Source: Caballeronia catudaia
Lineage (GTDB): Bacteria; Pseudomonadota; Gammaproteobacteria; Burkholderiales; Burkholderiaceae
Assembly: GCF_001544755.2 (NCBI RefSeq)
Contig: NZ_FCOF02000023.1
Location: 35,932-99,931 of the forward strand
Reading direction: 5' to 3'
Length of the DNA: 64,000 nt
The position numbers were made by a program, and so were the translations under genes. The notes beneath the pieces were generated by a model that saw nothing but the letters and a program-made list of their open reading frames with translations, was not told where the DNA came from and made no database searches. Of the stretch, positions 34,569 to 43,043 are shown piece after piece (positions within the stretch are counted from its first letter, which is position 1; every line of letters starts with the position of its first letter).

Positions 34569-35448
34569 GGTTCCTCCGCGTGCGCGGAGATAGGCCCACG
34601 CGTCTCTTCGACTTCAGCCAGAAGGACGGGTTCCTCCGCGTGCGCGGAGATAGGCCGGTTGAGCGCAAAGGGCATACGCGAAACCAGAAGGTTCCTTCGC
34701 GTGCGCGGAGATAGGCCCGCGTCGTGCGGATCATGGGCGAGGACGGGACGGGTTCCTCCGCGTGCGCGGAGATAGGCCATCTTCGTGCGACAGGTCGACG
34801 ATCCGACCTCGGGTTCCTCCGCGTGCGCGGAGATAGACCCTACCATCGGCCCCGCGCCGACCAGCATGTCCAGGTTCCTCCGCGGCGCGGAGATAGACCT
34901 TGAACGGGCAAATGGGCGGCAACCGCGCCCCGGGTTCCTCCGCGTGCGCGGAGATAGACCCAATCGTTGGAGAATGAAGCCTACACGAGCTAAGGTTCCT
35001 CCGCGTGCGCGGAGATAGACCTTTGCCGTTCAGAATCGGGCTCTGCGCCATGCCGGTTCCTCCGCGTGCGCGGAGATAGACCCGCGAGGTGAATCTGTTT
35101 CGCTTCGTGCAGACGGGTTCCTCCGCGTGCGCGGAGATAGACCCCGGTTCAAGGGCATGAAAGAACGCACCGAGCGGGTTCCTCCGCGTGCGCGGAGATA
35201 GACCCAGCGCATCGATGGCCGAAGGGGCGAGAACTTCGGTTCCTCCGCGTGCGCGGAGATAGACCCCAATTCCTGCAACGCGACCTGACCGACTCACGGG
35301 TTCCTCCGCGTGCGCGGAGATAGACCGTCGCAGCCGTACACGTCACGAAAAAGCGTGGTGGTTCCTCCGCGTGCGTGGAGATAGACCCGCGCCGGTCGCG
35401 CTCGTCTGGCTGTCGCCCGAGGTTCCTCCGCGCGCGCGGAGATAGACC
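34569..35448 (+). CRISPR. Type I-E CRISPR array, 15 repeats and 14 spacers
   Basis: The 28-bp repeat starts GGTTCCTCCGCG, has TG at its centre and ends CGCGGAGATAGACC. The arms CTCCGC and GCGGAG form the Cas6e hairpin, leaving a handle AUAGACC. Repeats start at 34569, 34629, 34690, 34751, 34812, 34873, 34933, 34994, 35055, 35116, 35177, 35238, 35299, 35360 and 35421. Spacers are 33 bp, except the first at 32. Repeats 1-4 end ATAGGCC instead of ATAGACC; repeat 3 also has CCTTCG; repeat 6 lacks one T (27 bp); repeat 14 has GTGCGTGG and repeat 15 CGCGCGCGG. The base after the repeat is C in 10 of 15. No spacer source could be recognised. Confidence 0.97.
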
Positions 35449-35508
35449 CCAGGCCGAAGCAGATCGCGACATTCCGAACTTGCCTCCGCCCAGCCAGAAA
35501 CCCAACCC

Positions 35509-37212
35509 TCACCCCGCAACCCCAACCCGCTCCAGCCCGCCCCTCAACCCCCGCGCCTTTTTTCCACCCGCCACGAAATACGGCGTATTAACCCTCTCCA
35601 ACGCCTCCCGCCCTCGAATCCGATCCGCAATCTTCTCCGCCAACATAATCGTCGGCGCATTGAGATTCCCCGTCGTGATCTGCGGCATGATCGACGCATC
35701 GACAACGCGCAAGCCTTCCATCCCATGCACGCGCCCTTCGCCATCCACGACAGCCATATCGTCATATCCCATCTTGCACGAGCACGATGGATGAAACGCC
35801 GTCTCCGCTTTCGCCCTCACAAACGCATCGAGCTCGGCGTCGCTGCTGAGGTCATCGGACGGATGCAGCTCACGCCCGCGATACCGCGCAAGCGCCGGCT
35901 GCCGCATGATCTCCCGCGTGATGCGAATCGCATCGCGGAACTCGCGCCAGTCCAGCGTATCGGCCATGTAATTGAAAAGAATGCTCGGATGCGCATTCGG
36001 ATCGCGCGACGTGAGCTTCACGCGTCCGCGGCTCGGTGAACGCATCGATCCGACGTGCGCCTGAAACCCATGCATCTTTATCGGATTCGATCCGTTGTAG
36101 TTGATCGCGACCGGCAGGAAGTGATACTGGATGTTCGGCCACAGATCATCGTCGCGCGTGCGGATGAAACCGCCCGCTTCGAACTGATTGCTCGCCCCGA
36201 TGCCCGTGCCGTTCAACATCCATTCGAGCCCGATCGCCGGCTGGTTCCACCACTGCAATGCCGGATACAAGGACACCGGTTCCTTGCATTCGTACTGCAT
36301 ATACATCTCGAGGTGATCCTGCAAGTTCTCACCGACGCCCGGCAGATCGTGCACGACGGGAATCTCCAGCTCCTTCAGCCAATCAGACCGCCCCACGCCC
36401 GAGCGCTGCAACAACTGAGGCGATGCAATCGCGCCGCTGCAAACCAGCACCTCACGCCGCACATGCGCCGTCACGCGCTGCCCGCCCTGTACATAAGCAA
36501 CACCGATCGCACGCTTGCCGGAGAACAACACGCGATCCGTCATCGCATGCGTCACGATCGTCAAACCAGCGCGATGCTTCGCGCGATCCAGATATCCGCG
36601 CGCCGTGCTCGCGCGCCGTCCATTCGCGGTCACGGTGCGATCCATCGGACCGAAGCCTTCCTGCTGATAACCGTTGAGATCTTCCGTGCGCGGATAGCCC
36701 GCCTGCACGCCGGCCTCGACCATCGCCGCGAAAAGCGGATTGTTGCCGGGCTTGCTCGTCGTCACATGCACGGGACCATCGCCGCCGTGATATGCATTCG
36801 GCCCGATATCGCGCGTCTCCGCCTTGCGAAAATACGGCAGACAGTCGAGATAGCTCCAGTTCTCGAGACCGGACATCGAGGCCCAGTTATCGTAATCGAG
36901 CGCATTGCCGCGGATATAACACATGCCGTTGATGAGTGACGATCCACCCAGCCCCTTGCCGCGCCCGCACTCCATGCGACGGTTATTCATATGCGGCTCG
37001 GGCTCGGTTTCATATGCCCAGTTATAGCGCCGCCCTTGCAACGGATAAGCCAGCGCCGCCGGCATTTGCGTGCGAAAGTCGAAGCGATAATCCGGCCCGC
37101 CCGCTTCGAGCAGCAGCACGGTCACGTCGTCGTCTTCGGTGAGACGCGACGCGAGCACGTTGCCCGCCGATCCCGCGCCGACGATGATGTAGTCGTATTC
37201 ATTCGCGCTCAT
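35509..37212 (-). CDS. betA: Choline dehydrogenase
   Basis: A 567-residue GMC-family flavoprotein oxidising choline to betaine aldehyde (and further) at the membrane. The dinucleotide motif YDYIIVGAGSAGNVLASRL is at residues 5-23. MECGRGKGLGGSSLINGM is GMC signature 1, GAIASPQLLQRSGVG signature 2, and FHPSCSCKMG plus TTGNLNAPTIMLAEK hold the catalytic histidine/asparagine region. The ATG at 37212 is preceded by GAGGAGG. It is third in betI-betB-betA, 11 bp after betB. Its 3' end faces the CRISPR array, 60 bp away. Confidence 0.95.
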   Translation of the reverse strand: MSANEYDYIIVGAGSAGNVLASRLTEDDDVTVLLLEAGGPDYRFDFRTQMPAALAYPLQGRRYNWAYETEPEPHMNNRRMECGRGKGLGGSSLINGMCYIRGNALDYDNWASMSGLENWSYLDCLPYFRKAETRDIGPNAYHGGDGPVHVTTSKPGNNPLFAAMVEAGVQAGYPRTEDLNGYQQEGFGPMDRTVTANGRRASTARGYLDRAKHRAGLTIVTHAMTDRVLFSGKRAIGVAYVQGGQRVTAHVRREVLVCSGAIASPQLLQRSGVGRSDWLKELEIPVVHDLPGVGENLQDHLEMYMQYECKEPVSLYPALQWWNQPAIGLEWMLNGTGIGASNQFEAGGFIRTRDDDLWPNIQYHFLPVAINYNGSNPIKMHGFQAHVGSMRSPSRGRVKLTSRDPNAHPSILFNYMADTLDWREFRDAIRITREIMRQPALARYRGRELHPSDDLSSDAELDAFVRAKAETAFHPSCSCKMGYDDMAVVDGEGRVHGMEGLRVVDASIMPQITTGNLNAPTIMLAEKIADRIRGREALERVNTPYFVAGGKKARGLRGGLERVGVAG

Positions 37213-37223
37213 CGACAACCTCC

Positions 37224-38693
37224 TCAAAACACGGGCTGATAAGGACCGAGCTCGACCTGCACCGACTTGATGCGCGTATAGGCGTGCAATGTCGCGATGC
37301 CGTTCTCGCGGCCGATGCCCGACTGCTTGTATCCGCCGACCGGCATTTCCGCAGGCGATTCGCCCCACGTATTGATCCAGCAAATGCCCGCTTGCAGCCG
37401 ATGAATCACCCGATGCGCACGCGACAGATTCTCCGTCACGACGCCTGCAGCTAATCCGTAGTCCGTATCATTGGCGCGCGCGATCACTTCGTCTTCGTCA
37501 TCGAATGCGAGGATGCTCATCACTGGACCGAAGATCTCTTCGCGCACGATACGCATGTCGTCGCGGCAATCGGCGAACACGGTCGGCTCGACATACTGAC
37601 CGCGCGCGAACGCGCCATCGCTGAGACGCGCACCGCCCGTGACGAGCCGCGCGCCCTCGCGCCTGCCGCTCTCGATGAAGCCGAGCACCTTCTGCAACTG
37701 CGCCGCGCTCACGAGTGGCCCGAAGTTGGTATTGGGATCATCGGGCGCGCCGATGCGAATGCGCTTCACGCGCTGCGTAATCAAGGCTTCAAACTTGTCG
37801 ATGACACCGCGTTCCACGAACACGCGCGTGCCGTTCGTGCATACCTGTCCCGAGCTGAAGAAGTTCGCGCTCGTCGCGATATCGGCGGCGCGTTCGAGGT
37901 TGGCATCGGCGAAGACGATGAGCGGCGACTTGCCGCCGAGTTCCATCGTCACTTCCTTGAGCGTCGATCCGCCCGCGCGCGCCATCACTTTCTTGCCGGT
38001 CTCGACGCCGCCCGTGAACGATATCTTCTCGATGCCGACATGCTCCGCGAGCATCGCGCCGACGCGTCCATCGCCTTGCACGACGTTGAAGACGCCTGCC
38101 GGCACGCCCGCTTCGCGATAGATTTCCGCGAGCTTCAGCGCGGTCAGCGGCGTGATCTCGCTCGGCTTGAAGATCATCGCGTTGCCGGCGGCGAGCGCGG
38201 GCGCGGACTTCCAGCACGCGATCTGAATCGGGTAATTCCATGCGCCGATGCCCGCGCACACGCCAAGCGGCTCGCGCCGCGTATACACGAACGATGATTC
38301 GCGCAGGGGTATCTGCTCGCCTTCGATGGCCGTCGCGAGCCCCGCGTAGTACTCGATGACATCCGCGCCCGTGACGATATCGACGGCGCGCGTTTCCGCG
38401 ATCGGCTTGCCAGTGTCGCGCGTTTCGATCGCGGCGAGCTCGTCGTTGCGCGCGCGAAGCAGATCGACCGCGCGCCGCAAAATGCGCGAGCGCTGCATCG
38501 CGGTCATCGCGGCCCATTCGCGCTGTCCTTCGCGCGCAGAGCGCACCGCCCGGTCGATATCAGCCTGCGACGCCTGCTGCACGCGCGCGAGCGTTTCGCC
38601 CGTGGCGGGATCGAGCGTGTCGAAGGTTTCGCCGCTCGTTGCATCGACGTATTCGCCGCCGATATAAAGCCGTTGCTCTCCGAATGCGGACAT
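37224..38693 (-). CDS. betB: Betaine aldehyde dehydrogenase
   Basis: A 489-residue NAD(P)+-dependent aldehyde dehydrogenase making glycine betaine. Catalytic residues are E251 in TMELGGKSPL and C285 in FFSSGQVCTNGTRV; the latter context is typical of BetB. SFTGGVETGKKV is the cofactor loop, and PAEMPVGGYKQSGIGRENG the oligomerisation tail. The ATG at 38693 follows AAGGGAG. It lies between betI (25 bp) and betA (11 bp). Confidence 0.96.
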   Translation of the reverse strand: MSAFGEQRLYIGGEYVDATSGETFDTLDPATGETLARVQQASQADIDRAVRSAREGQREWAAMTAMQRSRILRRAVDLLRARNDELAAIETRDTGKPIAETRAVDIVTGADVIEYYAGLATAIEGEQIPLRESSFVYTRREPLGVCAGIGAWNYPIQIACWKSAPALAAGNAMIFKPSEITPLTALKLAEIYREAGVPAGVFNVVQGDGRVGAMLAEHVGIEKISFTGGVETGKKVMARAGGSTLKEVTMELGGKSPLIVFADANLERAADIATSANFFSSGQVCTNGTRVFVERGVIDKFEALITQRVKRIRIGAPDDPNTNFGPLVSAAQLQKVLGFIESGRREGARLVTGGARLSDGAFARGQYVEPTVFADCRDDMRIVREEIFGPVMSILAFDDEDEVIARANDTDYGLAAGVVTENLSRAHRVIHRLQAGICWINTWGESPAEMPVGGYKQSGIGRENGIATLHAYTRIKSVQVELGPYQPVF

Positions 38694-38718
38694 GTCGCGC
38701 TCCCTTAAAAGTATTGGC

Positions 38719-39306
38719 TTAACCGCGCGCTTCCAGCACGAGGTCGATGTATTCATAGGCGACGCGCAGCGCGCCCTTCGTGTCGAACGGCTCGCCGGCG
38801 AGCGCGCCGCGCAGCCACAGCCCGTCGATCAGCGCGGCGAGACCGCTCGCGGCGCGGCGTGCGGCGGGCTTCGTCAGCGCACGCGCGAAATCCGCGCACA
38901 GGTTCGAATAAAGCCGCCGCGTGTTCACGTGCTGCAACCGCCGCAACTCGGGCTTGTGCATGCTCTCCGACCAGAACGCGAGCCAGGTTTTCATGACCGG
39001 GCCGTTCACCTGTTCGACATCGAAATTCGCCGCGACGACCGCGCGCAGCTTCGAACGCGGATCAGGCTTCGCGGCCTTGCGGCGGCGCGACGTGCCCTGC
39101 CACAGCGAGCGCAAGACGTGACGCATGGTGGCTTCGAGCAGGCCGTCCTTGTCGCCGAAGTAATGGCTGACGATGCCCGTCGACGTGCTCGCGCGCTGCG
39201 CCACCGATGCGAGTGTCGCGCCAGCGAGCCCGGATTGGTCGATGGTGTGCAGCGTGGCGTCGATGAGTTGCGCGCGGCGGATTTCGCGCATTCCGAGCTT
39301 GGGCAT
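38719..39306 (-). CDS. betI: TetR-family choline-sensing repressor
   Basis: A 195-residue repressor, the length typical for BetI. MPKLGMREIRRAQLIDATLHTIDQSGLAGATLASVAQRA contains the N-terminal helix-turn-helix with recognition helix STGIVSHYFGDKDGLLEATMR. BetI represses its own operon and is released by choline. The ATG at 39306 is chosen over an upstream frame because MPKxGMxxIRRxQLI is the conserved family start. A matching palindrome lies 45 bp upstream. Confidence 0.94.
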   Translation of the reverse strand: MPKLGMREIRRAQLIDATLHTIDQSGLAGATLASVAQRASTSTGIVSHYFGDKDGLLEATMRHVLRSLWQGTSRRRKAAKPDPRSKLRAVVAANFDVEQVNGPVMKTWLAFWSESMHKPELRRLQHVNTRRLYSNLCADFARALTKPAARRAASGLAALIDGLWLRGALAGEPFDTKGALRVAYEYIDLVLEARG

Positions 39307-39350
39307 GGTTCGAGTCGAGGGAAATCGTCCGTCGATACTAGTTTTTTTAT

Positions 39351-39364
39351 ATTGAACGGTCAAT
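39351..39364. promoter_or_regulatory. BetI operator
   Basis: ATTGAACGGTCAAT is an inverted repeat ATTGA-N4-TCAAT, close to the BetI box of other proteobacteria. It lies 45 bp before betI, next to an AT-rich stretch (GTTTTTTTATATT) that could hold the promoter elements. It is also 158 bp before divergent fdhA. Confidence 0.75.
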
Positions 39365-39521
39365 CAACATAAAGAGGTCGCAAAGGCGATGTCGGTTTCA
39401 GTCAAACACGCGTCGCATTGAGTGTCGGTCGCGTGGTCACAGCGGCGCTACGCTCGGTGCACGGGCGTGGTCATCGTTCGGATGTATCGCGCGTGCCGTC
39501 CACGAAACAAGGAGACGATCA

Positions 39522-40718
39522 ATGAGCAGCAATCGCGGCGTCGTTTATCTGGGGCAGGGCAAGGTGGAAGTGCAATCCATCGACTATCCGAGAATGGTCG
39601 ATCCACGCGGGCGCGACATCGGCCACGGCGTCATTCTGAAAGTCGTCAGCACCAACATTTGCGGCTCGGACCAGCACATGGTGCGCGGCCGCACGACGGC
39701 GGAAGTCGGCCTCGTGCTCGGCCATGAGATCACGGGCGAGGTGATCGAAGTCGGGCGCGACGTCGAGACGCTCGCCATCGGCGATCTCGTTTCGGTGCCG
39801 TTCAACGTTGCGTGCGGCCGCTGTCCGACGTGCAAGGCGCAGCACACGGGCGTGTGCCTGAACGTGAATCCGTCGCGCGCGGGCGGCGCGTATGGCTATG
39901 TCGACATGGGCGGCTGGATTGGCGGGCAGGCGGAATACGTGATGGTCCCGTATGCGGACTTCAATCTGCTGAAGTTTCCCGACAAAGCGCAGGCGATGTC
40001 GAAGATTCGCGACCTGACTTGCCTGTCCGATATTCTTCCGACGGGCTATCACGGTGCGGTGATGGCGGGCGTCGGGCCGGGCTCGACGGTGTATATCGCG
40101 GGCGCGGGGCCGGTCGGGATGGCGGCGGCTGCATCGGCGCGCTTGCTGGGCGCGGCGTGCACGATCGTCGGCGACATGAACGAGGAGCGTCTTGCGCACG
40201 CGCGTGCGATGGGTTTCGAGACGATCAACCTGTCGAAGGACGCGACGCTGGGCGAGCAGATCGAGCAGATTCTCGGCAAGCCGGAAGTGGATTGCGCGGT
40301 CGATTGCGTGGGTTTCGAGGCGCACGGCCACGGCAGCGACAGCGGCCATGAAGCGCCTGCCACGGTGTTGAATTCGCTGATGGAAATCACGAAGGCCGCG
40401 GGCGCGATTGGCATTCCGGGCCTTTACGTGACCGACGACCCGGGCGCCGTCGATGCCGCGGCGAAGAAGGGCAGCCTGAGCATCCGCCTGGGGCTTGGCT
40501 GGGCGAAGTCGCATTCGTTCCACACGGGCCAGACGCCAGTCATGAAGTACAACCGTAATCTGATGCAGGCGATTTTGTGGGACCGTCTGCCGATTGCGGA
40601 TATCGTGAACGTGACGGTCGTATCGCTCGATGAAGCGCCGGATGGCTATCGCAAGTTCGATGGTGGCGCGCCGCGCAAATTCGTGATCGATCCGCATGGG
40701 CTGCTGAAAGCGGCATGA
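39522..40718 (+). CDS. fdhA: Glutathione-independent formaldehyde dehydrogenase
   Basis: A 398-residue zinc-dependent medium-chain dehydrogenase that oxidises formaldehyde to formate with bound NAD. MSSNRGVVYLGQGKVEVQSIDYP is the family start. STNICGSDQHMVRGRT holds the catalytic zinc cysteine, and CGRCPTCKAQHTGVCLN the structural zinc site. The long insertion ARAGGAYGYVDMGGWIGGQAEYV is specific to this subfamily. It detoxifies the formaldehyde released by betaine and dimethylglycine demethylation. AAGGAG precedes the ATG. It is divergent from betI and probably GbdR-controlled. Confidence 0.95.
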   Translation: MSSNRGVVYLGQGKVEVQSIDYPRMVDPRGRDIGHGVILKVVSTNICGSDQHMVRGRTTAEVGLVLGHEITGEVIEVGRDVETLAIGDLVSVPFNVACGRCPTCKAQHTGVCLNVNPSRAGGAYGYVDMGGWIGGQAEYVMVPYADFNLLKFPDKAQAMSKIRDLTCLSDILPTGYHGAVMAGVGPGSTVYIAGAGPVGMAAAASARLLGAACTIVGDMNEERLAHARAMGFETINLSKDATLGEQIEQILGKPEVDCAVDCVGFEAHGHGSDSGHEAPATVLNSLMEITKAAGAIGIPGLYVTDDPGAVDAAAKKGSLSIRLGLGWAKSHSFHTGQTPVMKYNRNLMQAILWDRLPIADIVNVTVVSLDEAPDGYRKFDGGAPRKFVIDPHGLLKAA

Positions 40719-40738
40719 GTTAGCAACAGCATCGAAAA

Positions 40739-40767
40739 CGGCGGCATACTTGACGGTATGACCGCCG
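40739..40767 (+). promoter_or_regulatory. Hairpin enclosing the start codon of the acetyltransferase gene
   Basis: CGGCGGCATAC (40739-40749) pairs with GTATG (40756-40760) and CCGCCG (40762-40767), one A being bulged. The ATG at 40758 lies in the right arm, and no Shine-Dalgarno sequence is seen. It could sequester the start or serve as an fdhA 3' end. Confidence 0.4.
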
Positions 40768-41288
40768 ATTATCTCCGCACTGCGCTTACTTTTCGGCTCG
40801 CCGTCGCCGACGATGCCGCCGAGATCGCGCGCATCCACGTCAAGGCTTGGCAGGCCGCTTATCGTTCGATCTTTCCCGCCGTATATCTCGATTCCCTTTC
40901 GGTTCCAAGGCGTCAGGTGCTATGGGCGCAACTGATCGCGCGCGGCATGCCGCGTGTGATGCTGGCGCAGCGTGACGAAGTGATGTTGGGCTGGATTGCG
41001 TGGGGTGCTTCACGCGACTACGACAGTGGAAAGACGGATGCGGAAATCGAGGCGATCTATATTGACCCGCCGCATTGGCGCGAGGGCGCGGGCAGGATGT
41101 TGATAGACGAAGCGATCAACGCGGCGGCGAGCGAGGGTTATCGGCAAATGACGCTTTGGGCGCTGGAGGAAAATGTGCGCGGGCTACGCTTTTATAAGGC
41201 GCTGGGATTTGCGCTGGATGGGGTATTCCGGACGGAGAGGGTGGGTGGTTGTGAAGTGTGTGAAACGCGGCTACGAATAGCGATATAA
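40758..41288 (+). CDS. GNAT family N-acetyltransferase
   Basis: A 176-residue protein. TFRLAVADDAAEIARIHVKAWQAAYRSIFP is the N-terminal GNAT motif; IYIDPPHWREGAGRMLIDEAI is motif A with the acetyl-CoA pyrophosphate loop (R-x-G-x-G/A); LWALEENVRGLRFYKALGF is motif B. Such enzymes acetylate amines or protein N-termini; the substrate is unknown. It is 39 bp after fdhA on the same strand, but a hairpin covers its start. A dispersed noncoding repeat begins 16 bp after its stop codon. Confidence 0.85.
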   Translation: MTADYLRTALTFRLAVADDAAEIARIHVKAWQAAYRSIFPAVYLDSLSVPRRQVLWAQLIARGMPRVMLAQRDEVMLGWIAWGASRDYDSGKTDAEIEAIYIDPPHWREGAGRMLIDEAINAAASEGYRQMTLWALEENVRGLRFYKALGFALDGVFRTERVGGCEVCETRLRIAI

Positions 41289-41304
41289 AAACCACAAAAG
41301 CCGA

Positions 41305-41574
41305 TTGACCCATCGGCCGCGCAGCGGGCCGGAGCTTGCAAGGGCTGCGCCAGTTCGTTAAGCGGCCCGGCGATACAGACCGTGCGCGATCCACGCCCGG
41401 TTAGGCCTTTGAGGGCACTCGCTACTCTGGGGGCCATTCAGCCAATCGCCTGTGCCGCGGCCGGTGTGAAGTGCTTAGGCTGGGAGAAGCTGCTTTCTTT
41501 GCCTACTTTCTTTGCAGCAGCAAAGAAAGTAGGTGCCGCCCCGCACAGGGGCAGAGCAAATAAACCGACACGAA
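41305..41574 (+). repeat. Dispersed noncoding repeat, copy A
   Basis: The first of three related segments. It shares with copy C a left block (CGGCCGCG-AGCGGGCCGGAGCT), then CAGACCGTGCGCG, CACTCGCTACTCTGGG, CAATCGCCTGTGCCGCGG, GTGCTTAGGCTGGG, a central palindrome and finally CCCCGCA-AGGGGCA and AATAAACCGACACG. The palindrome at 41503-41532 has a perfect 13-bp stem (CTACTTTCTTTGC) and the loop AGCA. It fills most of the 309 bp between the acetyltransferase and the regulator. No coding texture is seen. Confidence 0.8.
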
Positions 41575-41597
41575 ATCAGGCTGTCACGACAAAAACC

Positions 41598-42605
41598 CTA
41601 GGCCACCAAAACGGAAGAAGGAGAAGTAACCGAAGCTAAAGAAGGCACTTGCTTCCTGCGTTCCCGCGTCGGCGCGGTTCCAAACGCATCGCGATAGCTT
41701 TTAGAAAAATGGCAAGCGGACTGAAACCCGCAAGCCATTGTGATATGCATGATCGACATATCGGTCTGAAGAAGCAACTCACGGGCGCGCCGAAGCCGCA
41801 AAGTCAAATAGTAATGCGTAGGCGTCATGCCAAGGTGCTCGCGGAAAAGCCGCTGCAACTGCCGCTGCGACATCCCTGCCAGCCGCGCCAATTCCTCCCG
41901 CGAAAGCGGCTCCTCGATGTTGTTCTCCATCAACGAGATGACTTCAAAGAGCGACTTGTTGGCCGATCCAAGCCGAGCCACCAACGGCATGCGCTGCTGC
42001 GCGGACGTATCCCGCACATGTTCGACGATGAATTGCTCGGCGATCTGCGTGACCCGCGCCGTGCCGACGCGTGAAGCGATCAGATTGAGCATCATGTCGA
42101 GCGGCGCGACACCGCCGGTGCACGTGACGCGATCGCGATCGACCACAAAAAGCTCTTTGAGAAAACGCGTATCGGGAAACTCTTCTTTAAGCGCTGACAT
42201 GTTTTCCCAATGAATCGCGCAGGCGTAACCGGCGAGCAGTCCCGCACGCGCCAGCGCATAAGTCCCGGTACATAGAGAACCCAGCACGCTCCCAGTGCGA
42301 GCAAACCGTCGCAAAGCAGACAGATGCTCGGAAGTAGTCGCACGCTGCACGTCGATGCCGCCGACCACGAACACGATGTCGGGCTGGCCCACGCAGTCGA
42401 CCGGACCCGTATCGACGGCAAGTCCATTGCTCGCCGTCACCGGCCCGCCTTCGGGACTCACGAGGGACCATCGATAGAGCGGCTGCCCCGTCAGGTAATT
42501 CGCCATGCGCAGCACTTCGATCGCATTGGTGAACGCGATCATCGTGAAGTTGGGGAGCGGCATGAACGCGAAGTGCGACAGCGACGCCGTGCGATCGGAG
42601 GACAT
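41598..42605 (-). CDS. GlxA-type AraC family regulator, second GbdR/SouR-like protein
   Basis: A 335-residue close relative of the regulator at 11571: FAFMPLPNFTMIAFTNAIEVLRMANYL, LGSLCTGTYALARAGLL and RDRVTCTGGVAPLDMMLNLI in the PfpI-like sensor, then LSREELARLAGMSQRQLQRLF and ITMACGFQSACHFSKSYRDAFG in the AraC domain. It is divergent from the dipeptidase-dgc-gbc operon over a 438-bp region, the classical position for its activator. In Pseudomonas the two such regulators are GbdR (betaine, dimethylglycine) and SouR (sarcosine); which this is cannot be read. Confidence 0.85.
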   Translation of the reverse strand: MSSDRTASLSHFAFMPLPNFTMIAFTNAIEVLRMANYLTGQPLYRWSLVSPEGGPVTASNGLAVDTGPVDCVGQPDIVFVVGGIDVQRATTSEHLSALRRFARTGSVLGSLCTGTYALARAGLLAGYACAIHWENMSALKEEFPDTRFLKELFVVDRDRVTCTGGVAPLDMMLNLIASRVGTARVTQIAEQFIVEHVRDTSAQQRMPLVARLGSANKSLFEVISLMENNIEEPLSREELARLAGMSQRQLQRLFREHLGMTPTHYYLTLRLRRARELLLQTDMSIMHITMACGFQSACHFSKSYRDAFGTAPTRERRKQVPSLASVTSPSSVLVA

Positions 42606-43043
42606 GTGAGGACTGATTCCTTGGAATCTATTGATTGGCGCAGTTCAGGTCGCGGCGCTTTGCCACTTTCGCAATTTTGGTTTCGAGTGCAACTACCATG
42701 CCATCAGGCTAAACCCTGAGCCATGCGAGGCGCCCGTCACGCTCCGCTGCGCCCACGCACCCGCGCGGGGCCAAGCGCGACAGCGAAAGCACTGCCATAG
42801 CGCACGATCGTTCCGACGCAGTGCAGCAGGTCAAATAAAAAATTCGCTACACCGGATCGCAAATCGCCACTTGTCGAAAACAGACGCGCATGTCGGAAAA
42901 GGTAAAGAACACGTCTGAATTCATAAATTGACCGGCAAGGCGAAAGTCAAGAATAGACGCACCGACACCGCATCGACCGGGCGATGAAAAGCCCGCCAGA
43001 GCCAAGTCCTTCCCCTCTACCCGGCAACACGGAGCACACACAG
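42606..43043 (+). promoter_or_regulatory. 438-bp divergent control region of the dgc-gbc operon
   Basis: No gene is supported. The right half is AT-richer and contains TGTCGGAAAAGG at 42891-42902; the 11-mer TGTCGGAAAAG recurs upstream of the betaine-binding gene at 53198-53208. AATAAAAAATTC (42835-42846) is a likely melted region. A binding site for a GbdR-type activator is expected here. Confidence 0.4.

Noticed and set aside
33278..35525. Minus-strand open frames with repeats such as GLSPRTRRN, ISAHAEEP and YLRARGGT
   Set aside because: These are translations of the CRISPR repeats and spacers in the three minus-strand frames, produced by the 61-bp period. They are not a repeat protein.
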